Shown here one piece after another: positions 57,513 to 64,000 of a DNA stretch of 64,000 bases (the first letter of the stretch is position 1; every line of letters begins with the position of its first letter). Both the position numbers and the translations under genes were made by a program. Below the pieces are notes generated by a model, which searched no databases, was not told the DNA's origin, and saw only the letters and a list, made by a program, of their open reading frames with translations. The DNA comes from Mesorhizobium sp. WSM3626. GTDB lineage: Bacteria > Pseudomonadota > Alphaproteobacteria > Rhizobiales > Rhizobiaceae. Location of the stretch: the NCBI RefSeq assembly GCF_000513935.1, contig NZ_AZUY01000031.1, positions 1 to 64,000 on the forward strand. Direction: 5' to 3'.

Positions 57513-57660
57513 AGTATCTCCTATCCAGTCCCGCAAACGAGCGCGGGTGGTAAAAATGCAGATATCAGCGGTTCGGGAGCTGCGACCTGCCAGGGTGCCG
57601 GAGGCGTCCGGCGGCGGCAGTCTTTTATGAGCAGAAGCCGCCGCCGTAAAGCCCGGCTCA

Positions 57661-58476
57661 CTAAATCAGCTGCGGCAGTTCCTTCAGGAATGCGGCCCGT
57701 GTCGCCAACCCCTTCGGCATGTCGGTCCGCTTCGTATCGACGACGAGCCGGGCGAACACGATCTGGCGGCCGTCTTTCCGCGCCCAGCCGACAAACCATC
57801 CGAGCGAGCGCTTGTCCTTACCGCCCTCGCCGAGCCGGGTGCTGCCGGTCTTGCCCTGAACGACCCAATCGCCGGCCTTAAAACTCGGGATGATGGCCCG
57901 TGTCATGTCATGCGCCTTGGCCGATACCGGCATCGTGCCGGCGAGCAGTTGCCGCAGGAAGGCAACCTGTTCAACCGGCGTGATCTTGAGCGAAGAGTTG
58001 ACCCAGGAATGGGTGAGCCCGTCATTCTTGCCGGGATCGCCCGAAACGTCAGTGTTGCCGTAGTTGAACTTCGATACGTAGCCGGCAAATTTCTCAGCTC
58101 CGAGCCGACGCGTAATCTCCCGAGAATACCAGATGATGGAATCGCGTTCCCATATCACCGGATCGACGGTCTTCCGATCCCGCTTCACCGCGTTGAATTC
58201 GGGTTTATAGTCCCAGCTTGGCGTGTGCTCGTCGCCCAGTATGCCGGCGTCGTAGCCGATCAGCGAAAGCGGCACCTTGAACGTCGAAGCCGGGCTGAAG
58301 CGCTGGTCACACACCCCTTCCTGGTAAAGCGTCTTGCCGGTTGCGGCATCGGCGATCAGCGTGCACTGCACATCCCTGAGCGGCGCTGACTGCGCGCGCA
58401 TCGGAAATCCCAGCAGCCAGGCGAGCAGGAACAGGACTCCGGCAAAGATGAAAGGAAGACGGTCGACGTTGCGCAT
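57661..58476 (-). CDS. Class D beta-lactamase (OXA type)
   Basis: A 271-aa periplasmic serine beta-lactamase or related penicillin-recognising enzyme. The signal/anchor is about residues 8-32 ([20 protein letters not shown]). The active site S64-T-F-K67 lies in [10 protein letters not shown]. Motif II is [10 protein letters not shown], Ser-Ile-Ile instead of the usual Ser-x-Val. [13 protein letters not shown] gives Y-G-N, and QGKTGSTR gives K-T-G. It may hydrolyse penicillins, but chromosomal members can be sensors or poor enzymes. It stands alone, 148 bp upstream of thrS; a GC hairpin lies between them. Confidence 0.9.
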   Translation of the reverse strand: MRNVDRLPFIFAGVLFLLAWLLGFPMRAQSAPLRDVQCTLIADAATGKTLYQEGVCDQRFSPASTFKVPLSLIGYDAGILGDEHTPSWDYKPEFNAVKRDRKTVDPVIWERDSIIWYSREITRRLGAEKFAGYVSKFNYGNTDVSGDPGKNDGLTHSWVNSSLKITPVEQVAFLRQLLAGTMPVSAKAHDMTRAIIPSFKAGDWVVQGKTGSTRLGEGGKDKRSLGWFVGWARKDGRQIVFARLVVDTKRTDMPKGLATRAAFLKELPQLI

Positions 58477-58621
58477 GGGATGCTCGCTCCAGGAGGGGTT
58501 CGCGAGCGGGCTTAGCGATGTCTCTTGTCTCGATTTTGTCTCAAATGCGCAGTTGTCGTGCAGGCTTGCGTTAACCCTACCGGATCGTAAACGGGCGCGG
58601 CGCGACCAACGCTCTCATCCC

Positions 58622-58990
58622 TCACGCTTCGCCGCGCTTGCGGCCGATCCGCCAATATCGCCATGGCAAGAACCAGACGTAGCGGGACGCCAGCACCTCC
58701 GGCACGAGGTCGATGCCGTGCGTGCCGAATGGGCCGCAGCGCAGCACGCGGAACAACCCCATCCAGCCGCCGGCCCACAGGCCATGGCGGGCGATCGCCT
58801 CATGCGCGTATTCCGAACAGGTCGGCAGATGCCGGCAGGAATTGCCGACAAAGCCGGACAGCGTCAGCTGGTAAAGCCGCACGAGCGACGTGCCGAGCAA
58901 GCGGCCGGGCGTCTTGCGCCACGGGCCGGGCCAGTTGCGGCCGCGCCTCGACGCTCCGGCTGTATGCGCATGCCCGTGCTGGTCGCCCAC
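58622..58990 (-). CDS. yidD: Membrane protein insertion efficiency factor YidD
   Basis: A 122-aa cytoplasmic-side membrane protein that assists YidC. The core is YQLTLSGFVGNSCRHLPTCSEYAHEAI, with the conserved Cys pattern (N-S-C-R-x2-P-T-C-S-x-Y), then HGLWAGGWMGLFRVLRCGPFGTHGIDLVP. Its N-terminus has an extra basic His/Arg-rich tail of about 30 residues. It is not next to rnpA-yidC here, unlike many bacteria. Confidence 0.92.
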   Translation of the reverse strand: MGDQHGHAHTAGASRRGRNWPGPWRKTPGRLLGTSLVRLYQLTLSGFVGNSCRHLPTCSEYAHEAIARHGLWAGGWMGLFRVLRCGPFGTHGIDLVPEVLASRYVWFLPWRYWRIGRKRGEA

Positions 58991-59079
58991 TGCGATCTCC
59001 GCGTTTCCAGGTGATAGATGTGAGCTTCCGCCGAAGAACGCAATCCCGCTCGCCCTGCCTCACGGGTGGTAACGGCGAA

Positions 59080-59259
59080 ATGGGTGCCGGTCGGCCGGAG
59101 GTGCCCACCAGCCAGAGGGAGATCGCGGCCGCCAGCGGCGTTTCCGACGGCACCATCAAGACGCAATTAGCGACGATCTTCGACAAGACGGGAACGGGCG
59201 ACCAGCGGGAGCTTGAACTGCTGATACGCGAGTTGTCGCCACCGCTGCGCTCGCGCTGA
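59080..59259 (+). pseudogene. Fragment of a LuxR-type HTH regulator gene
   Basis: A 59-codon frame ends REIAAASGVSDGTIKTQL, then ATIFDKTGTGDQRELELLIR and a stop. This is the second half of a LuxR/GerE DNA-binding domain (recognition helix and dimer helix), but the first helix and the whole sensory part are missing. The DNA upstream to 58991 codes for nothing similar. The preceding residues GRPEVPTSQ do not match. It is probably the 3' remnant of a deleted gene, not a working regulator. Confidence 0.6.
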
Positions 59260-59297
59260 CCCTGGCCTTCATCCATCCCGCTTGCGGTTCCCCGAGC

Positions 59298-59996
59298 CTA
59301 CTCCTCGGTCGGCATATGCAGGTACATCGACTGGATGCCGACCCTGCCTGGGCCGGTGAAGCGGTTGACGATGAAATTCATATTGGCACCGAAGAAGCCG
59401 CTCGACAGCCGATCGATCTTGGTTTCCATCCTGACCGAGGCATCCTTGAACAGCCAGCCGCCGGGTTCGATGTCTATGGTTTCGCCTGGAGCGAGCGTCT
59501 TTTCAAACACGTTGCCATAGCCGTGCAGCCAGACGATGCCGTCACCGGTGTCGCCGCGAAACCGGTCGATAAAGAAGCCGCTTTGGCCGAACAGCATCGT
59601 CGCCAGGCCGCGTACGCGCTCGAACGTGTAGTCGACGTTGCCGGTGGCGGCCAGAAACTGGTGCTCGCGCACCTGGATCTCCTCGCCTCGCCGCAAGTGA
59701 ATAGGCACGATGTGACCCGGCCCGTCACGGCTGAACGCGATGATGCCCGCTCCCGAGGCCTCGGTAACGAAGATCTGCATGCCGGCCATCATGCGCTTCA
59801 GCGCACCCTTCAGCGATTTCAGGCCGATGGTGATCGTGGAATTTTTCCACAGCAGGATATGGTGCTCGAAATAGACGGGCGTCCGCGTCACGTCGACGGA
59901 AAGCACAGGCACCAGTTCGCCCGCTATGTGATAGGTGACGCCACCAAAGGTTTCGTCCGACACCTCGGTCGGCATCAGTTCCGGCAGACTTGGCAT
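59298..59996 (-). CDS. AIM24 family protein
   Basis: A 232-aa soluble, beta-rich protein of the AIM24/TIGR00266 family. Its features are ILLWKNSTITIGLKSLKGALKRM, GPGHIVPIHLRRGEEIQVREHQFLAA, and DGIVWLHGYGNVFEKTLAPGETIDIEPGG, a duplicated beta-sandwich pattern. Bacterial members have no assigned activity; mitochondrial Aim24 is linked to inner-membrane organisation. It is followed by a 139-bp gap and convergent or separate genes with no operon evidence. Confidence 0.85.
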   Translation of the reverse strand: MPSLPELMPTEVSDETFGGVTYHIAGELVPVLSVDVTRTPVYFEHHILLWKNSTITIGLKSLKGALKRMMAGMQIFVTEASGAGIIAFSRDGPGHIVPIHLRRGEEIQVREHQFLAATGNVDYTFERVRGLATMLFGQSGFFIDRFRGDTGDGIVWLHGYGNVFEKTLAPGETIDIEPGGWLFKDASVRMETKIDRLSSGFFGANMNFIVNRFTGPGRVGIQSMYLHMPTEE

Positions 59997-60135
59997 GGCT
60001 CCCCCAAAGCCGTCCTGCGCGCCGGTTTATTCCGGCTTCGCGCGGGTCGGCCTAAGGAGCTTTGGTGCCGGACGTCAGGGCCGTCAAACGAAAACAGACC
60101 CCGGGTCGTGCGCTCGCGCGAAGGTGATCACGTGC

Positions 60136-60630
60136 TCAGGCGGCAAGTACCCGTTCATAGATCAGCGCCGGGATGGCCGAGCCGGCGGAGCCGCAATTCT
60201 CGGTGCGGCCGGCCTGGACGAAGCCATTGGCCTGATAGAAGGCAACGGCGCGGGTGTTCTTCTCTTCCACTTCGAGCTGAATCCGGTGGGCCTCCGGAAA
60301 GCTCTCGATGATTTCATCGAGGAGCATGCCGCCAATGCCTCGGCCCTGCAGCGAGGGAAGCACATAGAGCTGCCTGAGCATGACCACACCGCCGTCGCCG
60401 ACGGCTTCGGCAAACGCCATGCCGCCAATACGCTTGCCGTCATCGGCAACGAGGAACTCGCTGCTCGGCTTACCCAGCCTCGCCTTCAACGAGGCGATGG
60501 AGTGCCATTCATTGGTGATCTCGGTGACCCGCTCGGCACCGTAAATCGCGTCATAGGTGGCATGCCAGGTCTCGACCAGCAACGCCCGTACGGCTGCGAG
60601 GTCGCGATCTCCGGCGGTGCGGACGAACAT
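60136..60630 (-). CDS. GNAT-family N-acetyltransferase
   Basis: A 164-aa acetyltransferase with LRQLYVLPSLQGRGIGGMLLDEI as the acetyl-CoA loop (Q-G-R-G-I-G) and EVEEKNTRAVAFYQANGF in the C-terminal part. The substrate is unknown. It starts 4 bp after the gatB stop in the same direction, so it is probably cotranscribed with gatB by read-through. Confidence 0.85.
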   Translation of the reverse strand: MFVRTAGDRDLAAVRALLVETWHATYDAIYGAERVTEITNEWHSIASLKARLGKPSSEFLVADDGKRIGGMAFAEAVGDGGVVMLRQLYVLPSLQGRGIGGMLLDEIIESFPEAHRIQLEVEEKNTRAVAFYQANGFVQAGRTENCGSAGSAIPALIYERVLAA

Positions 60631-60634
60631 ACCT

Positions 60635-62134
60635 TTACTCGATACCCAGCTTGGCCTTGACGAGATCGTTGACAGCCTGCGGATTGGCCTTGCCGCCGGT
60701 CGCCTTCATCACCTGGCCGACGAACCAGCCGGCCATCGTCGGCTTGGCGCGTGCCTGTTCGACCTTGTCGGGATTGGCCGCGATCACTTCGTCGACCGCC
60801 TTCTCGATGGCTCCGGTGTCGGTGACCTGCTTCATGCCGCGGGTCTCGACCAGTTGGCGCGGATCGCCGCCCTCGTTCCAGACGATCTCGAACACGTCCT
60901 TGGCGATCTTGCCGGAGATGGTGCCCTCCTTGATCAGGTCGATCACCGCACCGAGCTGGTCAGGCGAAACCGGAGCGGATTCAATGTCCTTGCCGGCCTT
61001 GTTGAGAGCGCCCAGCAGATCGTTGATGACCCAGTTGGCGGCGAGCTTGCCGTCGCGCCCGGCCGCCACCTTCTCGAAATAATCGGCGATCGGCTTTTCC
61101 GACACCAGGATCGCTGCGTCGTAGGTCGAGAGGCCAAGCGAGGAGATCAGCCGCATTTTCTTGTCATCGGGCAGTTCCGGCAATTCCTTGGCCAGTGCAT
61201 CGACATAGGCCTGGTCGAATTCCAGCGGCAGAAGATCGGGATCGGGGAAATAGCGATAGTCGTGCGCCTCTTCCTTGGAGCGCATCGAGCGCGTCTCACC
61301 CTTGACGGCATCGAACAGCCGCGTTTCCTGATCGATCTTGCCGCCGTCCTCAAGGATAGCGATCTGCCGGCGCGCCTCATAGTCGATGGCCTGGCCAATA
61401 AAGCGGATCGAATTCATGTTCTTGATTTCGCAGCGGGTGCCGAATTCGCCACCTGGCCGGCGCACCGAGACGTTGACGTCGGCGCGCAGCGAGCCTTCGT
61501 CCATGTTGCCGTCGCAGGTGCCGAGATAGCGCATGATGGTCCGCAGCTTGGTCACATAGGCCTTTGCCTCGTCGCCGGAGCGCAGGTCGGGTTTCGATAC
61601 GATCTCCATCAACGCCACGCCGGAGCGGTTGAGGTCGACATAGGACATGGTCGGATGCTGGTCGTGGATCGACTTGCCGGCATCCTGCTCCAGGTGCAGG
61701 CGCTCGATGCCGACCTCGATGTCCTCGAACTCGCCCTGGCGGTCGGGACCGACCGAGACGATGACCGTGCCCTCGCCGACGATCGGCTGTTTGAACTGCG
61801 AGATCTGGTAGCCTTGCGGCAGGTCCGGATAGAAATAATTCTTCCGGTCGAAAACCGACTTGTGGTTGATCGCCGCCTTCAGCCCCAGACCGGTGCGAAT
61901 CGCCTGCTTGACGCACTCCTCGTTGATGACAGGCAGCATGCCGGGCATGGCCGCATCGACCAGGCTGACATTGGCATTGGGCGCGGCACCGAAGGCGGTC
62001 GAGGCACCGGAGAAGAGCTTTGCCTCCGAGATAACTTGTGCGTGCACCTCGAGACCGATGATGATTTCCCAGTCACCGGTGGCGCCGGAGATCAGACGTT
62101 TTGCATCAGGGGTGCGAGTGTCGATAAGGGACAT
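60635..62134 (-). CDS. gatB: Aspartyl/glutamyl-tRNA(Asn/Gln) amidotransferase subunit B
   Basis: The 499-aa ATP-using subunit of GatCAB that converts Glu-tRNA-Gln (and Asp-tRNA-Asn) to the amide forms. Motifs are [14 protein letters not shown], the signature [20 protein letters not shown], and [28 protein letters not shown]. The C-terminal YqeY/tail domain ends [21 protein letters not shown]. GatA and GatC are not adjacent. Its start region faces the RNA candidate at 62.3 kb. Confidence 0.96.
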   Translation of the reverse strand: MSLIDTRTPDAKRLISGATGDWEIIIGLEVHAQVISEAKLFSGASTAFGAAPNANVSLVDAAMPGMLPVINEECVKQAIRTGLGLKAAINHKSVFDRKNYFYPDLPQGYQISQFKQPIVGEGTVIVSVGPDRQGEFEDIEVGIERLHLEQDAGKSIHDQHPTMSYVDLNRSGVALMEIVSKPDLRSGDEAKAYVTKLRTIMRYLGTCDGNMDEGSLRADVNVSVRRPGGEFGTRCEIKNMNSIRFIGQAIDYEARRQIAILEDGGKIDQETRLFDAVKGETRSMRSKEEAHDYRYFPDPDLLPLEFDQAYVDALAKELPELPDDKKMRLISSLGLSTYDAAILVSEKPIADYFEKVAAGRDGKLAANWVINDLLGALNKAGKDIESAPVSPDQLGAVIDLIKEGTISGKIAKDVFEIVWNEGGDPRQLVETRGMKQVTDTGAIEKAVDEVIAANPDKVEQARAKPTMAGWFVGQVMKATGGKANPQAVNDLVKAKLGIE

Positions 62135-62273
62135 GACTGCCTACAGATTTGAACTTCGGAATATGCACATAACGCATATTTTTGGTGTGGAACTTCGCTA
62201 GTGCAAACTGTCTTGCGAGACAAGCGCAAAGCCGCAGTCTGGCCTTCCCGGCCGTTTTCCCCTATAGGACGCT

Positions 62274-62400
62274 CATCCCAATGGAGAGTGGATGTCCACT
62301 TACGCTCAGTCCCGGTAGGGCCCTGACCTCGTAGCGAGGCAGGGCAGAAAACTTGAAACCCCGTGCCGCGAAGCTTCGCGGCGGCGGCATTTTTTGTTTT
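62274..62400 (+). ncRNA. Candidate structured RNA or leader upstream of the yjhX-like gene
   Basis: A -10-like CTATAG lies at 62262-62267, with no clear -35. The predicted transcript has three hairpins. The first is 62287-62291/62296-62300. The second is a two-part stem, 62320-62324/62341-62345 with an inner 62327-62330/62336-62339. The third is an 18-bp palindrome at 62365-62382, followed by TTTTTT at 62390-62395, a good terminator. I do not recognise an RNA family. It is either an independent small RNA or the 5' leader (attenuator) of the toxin-type gene 16 bp further on. Confidence 0.4.
62363..62400 (+). terminator. Rho-independent terminator before the yjhX-like gene
   Basis: The palindrome GCCGCGAAG/CTTCGCGGC (62365-62382) is extended by GGCGGC and a T run from 62390. 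It ends 16 bp before the gene start, so full expression of that gene needs read-through or a second promoter. Confidence 0.6.
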
Positions 62401-62415
62401 CCCGGAAACTCTCTC

Positions 62416-62739
62416 ATGGATATTTCGCGCACTGAACAGCGCATCCTGCACCTGCTCGCGCAGGGCGGACGCATTGAAATCGAAAAGAACGACAGGAAAA
62501 GGATCGCTTCCGTCAAATGCCTGACCCGCGACGGCTGGCATTATCCCGATGTCGATCTCGACCTGTTTCGAAAATTGAAACGCAAGAAGGCGGTTTCGTC
62601 CTCTGGGGGCGGGCCTTACCGCATCACAAGGCGCGGGCTCGCACTCGTCCGCTCCGAGCTCGACAACAGGCAGTCTTGGTGCCGCCGGCCAGCATTTCGG
62701 CCGGCGGTTCCCATCACCGCTCAGGCGGTGGCGATGTAG
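62416..62739 (+). CDS. YjhX/UPF0386 family protein (toxin type) with extended C-terminus
   Basis: A 107-aa protein. MDISRTEQRILHLLAQGGRIE and WHYPDVDLDLFRKLKRKKAV, then GGPYRITRRGLALVRSELDNR, match the UPF0386/YjhX family, whose E. coli member is a toxin that inhibits topoisomerase I and is paired with the GNAT-like YjhQ. No YjhQ gene is adjacent. The family normally ends near DNR (about 85 aa); here about 20 further residues, SWCRRPAFRPAVPITAQAVAM, are read through a hairpin and into the end of the convergent CBS gene. The ATG at 62416 lacks a strong ribosome site. Confidence 0.8.
   Translation: MDISRTEQRILHLLAQGGRIEIEKNDRKRIASVKCLTRDGWHYPDVDLDLFRKLKRKKAVSSSGGGPYRITRRGLALVRSELDNRQSWCRRPAFRPAVPITAQAVAM
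62681..62708. terminator. Bidirectional terminator-like hairpin between convergent genes
   Basis: CCGCCGGCC (62682-62690) pairs perfectly with GGCCGGCGG (62699-62707) around an 8-nt loop. It lies inside the extended end of the yjhX-like frame and just after the CBS gene's stop on the other strand. No strong T run follows on either side. Confidence 0.4.
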
Positions 62740-63152
62740 GCCCGGATTTCCGCGGCCTCGCGCTCGACGTCCTCGATGCGGCGCTTAACCACGTCGCCGA
62801 TGGACACGATGCCGTCCAGCAAGCCGTCCTTTTCCACCGGCAGATGGCGGAAACGACCCCTGGTCATGATCTCCATCACCTCGTTGACGGTGTGGTTTTC
62901 ATTGCATATCTTCACCTTCGGCGTCATGGCCGAACGCACGGGGATATCGAGCGCGGCGCCGCCTTCCCTGGCAACCACGCGCACGATGTCGCGTTCCGAC
63001 AGGATGCCGACGATCTTGCGATCGCCATTGGTGATGACCAGCGCCCCGATCCTGTGCTCGGAGAGGATTCGGATGGCTTCGCTCAGTTTTTCGTTCGGCC
63101 CGAGCGTCAATACGTCATGGCCTTTTTGCTCGAGAATGGCCTTAACCGTCAT
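62721..63152 (-). CDS. CBS-domain-pair protein
   Basis: A 143-aa protein made of two CBS domains: LSEAIRILSEHRIGALVITNGDRKIVGILSERDIVR and VNEVMEIMTRGRFRHLPVEKDGLLDGIVSIGDVVKRR give the repeated pattern that binds adenosyl ligands. No catalytic domain is attached, so it probably signals energy state or regulates a partner. Its stop overlaps the end of the yjhX-like frame by 19 bases. GGAGG lies upstream of the ATG at 63152. Confidence 0.9.
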   Translation of the reverse strand: MTVKAILEQKGHDVLTLGPNEKLSEAIRILSEHRIGALVITNGDRKIVGILSERDIVRVVAREGGAALDIPVRSAMTPKVKICNENHTVNEVMEIMTRGRFRHLPVEKDGLLDGIVSIGDVVKRRIEDVEREAAEIRAYIATA

Positions 63153-63239
63153 GGCGTCCTCCTCTATTTTGCCAACCGGTTCCTGCCCTGACCGGCTTTC
63201 ACATAAGAGTGAACATCGTGCGCCGTGATCGGTTGCATT

Positions 63240-63995
63240 TCAAGTCCGGTCGGAGGTCTCCCAGTCAGGCGCTTGCCGTCCCCTGTCGAACCGGCGCAGG
63301 CCGAAAAAGCCCGCGAGAAAGCCGCCAATATGCGCCTCCCAGGCGATCTGGCCGTCGATGCCCGGCGCGAATCCGAGAAGGCCGGTGGCGAGATTGATGA
63401 TCATCCACATGGCCAGGAAAATGACGACGCCGCGCGAACGCAGCACGATCGCGACCGGCAGCACCGGGCCGGCGAAACCAGCCTTGCCGGCCGACCGGTC
63501 GGTGCGGAAACCAAAACGCGCCGCAGCCCCCATCATACCCGATATGGCGCCCGATGCGCCGACCAGCGGCGCTTCTCCATAGGGATGCATCGCCCAGAAG
63601 AGCGCCACCGAAGCCAGTCCGGTGACGGCAAAAAACAACGCGAACCGGAGCGCGCCGAGACGATTGGCCAGCGGCGAGCCAAAAGCGGCGAGCCAGACCA
63701 TGTTGATGGCGATATGGGCAAAGCCGCCATGCATGAAGGCGTAACTGAAAGGCCGGGTGAAAAGGAACCAGTCGAAGCCATATTGGCCGGTATAGAGGAC
63801 CGGAATGAAAGCCCCGTCATACAGCAGCGTCATCTGCTGGGCGTCGTTCAGCACATATTGCTGCAGCAGATAGACGATCGCGCAGATGCCGATCACCGCC
63901 AGCACGATCGGCGGCAGGTTGAACACCGGCTCACGCGCCGGTGGCGGCATGGTCTCGGCCGTTTCGGGCTCGGACGGATATTGCGGTTCGCTCAT
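63240..63995 (-). CDS. Rhomboid-family intramembrane serine protease
   Basis: A 251-aa membrane protein with about six spans. An N-terminal Pro/Glu-rich tail (residues 1-25) leads to the first span, VLAVIGICAIVYLLQQYV. SYAFMHGGFAHIAINMVWLAAFG provides the conserved His/Asn-rich span 2. The catalytic Ser is in LVGASGAISGMMGA and the His in WEAHIGGFLAGFFGLRRF. It should cleave membrane proteins within the bilayer; substrates are unknown. The start is 5 bases from the window edge, so its upstream region is not visible. Confidence 0.9.
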   Translation of the reverse strand: MSEPQYPSEPETAETMPPPAREPVFNLPPIVLAVIGICAIVYLLQQYVLNDAQQMTLLYDGAFIPVLYTGQYGFDWFLFTRPFSYAFMHGGFAHIAINMVWLAAFGSPLANRLGALRFALFFAVTGLASVALFWAMHPYGEAPLVGASGAISGMMGAAARFGFRTDRSAGKAGFAGPVLPVAIVLRSRGVVIFLAMWMIINLATGLLGFAPGIDGQIAWEAHIGGFLAGFFGLRRFDRGRQAPDWETSDRT

Positions 63996-64000
63996 CTGCA

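Noticed and set aside
55713..57881. 722-aa plus-strand open frame across thrS
   Set aside because: It is antisense to a certain thrS and part of the beta-lactamase gene.
60136..60630. GNAT gene called as YjhQ antitoxin
   Set aside because: Only the general GNAT fold is visible, and gatB separates it from the yjhX-like gene.
62281..62334. 17-codon frame (MESGCPLTLSPG...) inside the RNA candidate, as a leader peptide
   Set aside because: It has no ribosome site, and no codon bias tied to a related amino acid is seen.

Overview
The window reads as chromosomal DNA of a high-GC alphaproteobacterium of the order Hyphomicrobiales, most like Mesorhizobium and relatives. Supporting signs are the divK-pleD pair, an alphaproteobacterial SOS box (GTTC-N7-GTTC) in front of dinB, a tandem glycine riboswitch before gcvTHP, a Caulobacter-type cpa/tad pilus locus, and two kinds of rhizobial intergenic palindromic repeat. 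This assignment comes from gene content and was not tested by a search. I saw no prophage, CRISPR array, rRNA or tRNA. Mobile DNA is limited to the cut-off end of an IS1182-type element at the left edge.

Layout. 1-0.3 kb: 5' end of a transposase gene next to a terminator hairpin. 0.3-6.7 kb: a leftward operon with an FCD-type GntR regulator, a Cys/Met-metabolism PLP enzyme and a CUT1 sugar-type ABC transporter. 6.7-8.3 kb: an FAD aromatic monooxygenase. 8.3-8.8 kb: an unusual intergenic region with a small ORF and strong hairpins. 8.8-10.6 kb: pleD and divK. 10.8-18 kb: mixed small genes, including SOS-controlled dinB, a DMT exporter and an ion channel. 18.1-23.8 kb: dnaE and a biotin-dependent carboxylase subunit. 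24-29.2 kb: a rightward run with glutathione-dependent formaldehyde oxidation (frmA, gfa), yaiI, a DUF1345 protein, and a b-type cytochrome paired with a Tat-exported molybdopterin oxidoreductase. 30.3-34.9 kb: glycine riboswitch and gcvT-gcvH-gcvP.

35-36.1 kb: a membrane diguanylate cyclase. 36.3-45.1 kb: a Tad/Flp pilus locus (tadD-like, tadC, tadB, cpaF, cpaE, a small lipoprotein, cpaC, cpaB) with no pilin, prepilin peptidase or normal-size CpaD. 45.3-50.6 kb: parE, an FUSC exporter and a DUF2336 protein. 50.8-53.3 kb: a MaoC hydratase/CitE lyase pair, then a convergent flavin reductase/nitroreductase pair. 53.4-64 kb: an unknown exported protein, an acyltransferase, thrS, a class D beta-lactamase, yidD, a LuxR-type gene fragment, an AIM24 protein, a GNAT, gatB, a structured RNA candidate in front of a YjhX-type toxin gene, a CBS-pair protein and a rhomboid protease.

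Most of the window is core metabolism, replication and cell-cycle signalling. The places most likely to hold something undescribed are the small-ORF/hairpin region at 8.43-8.81 kb, the structured RNA upstream of the yjhX-like gene at 62.26-62.42 kb, the PLP-enzyme/ABC-transporter operon, and the tad locus whose CpaD position holds a small lipoprotein.
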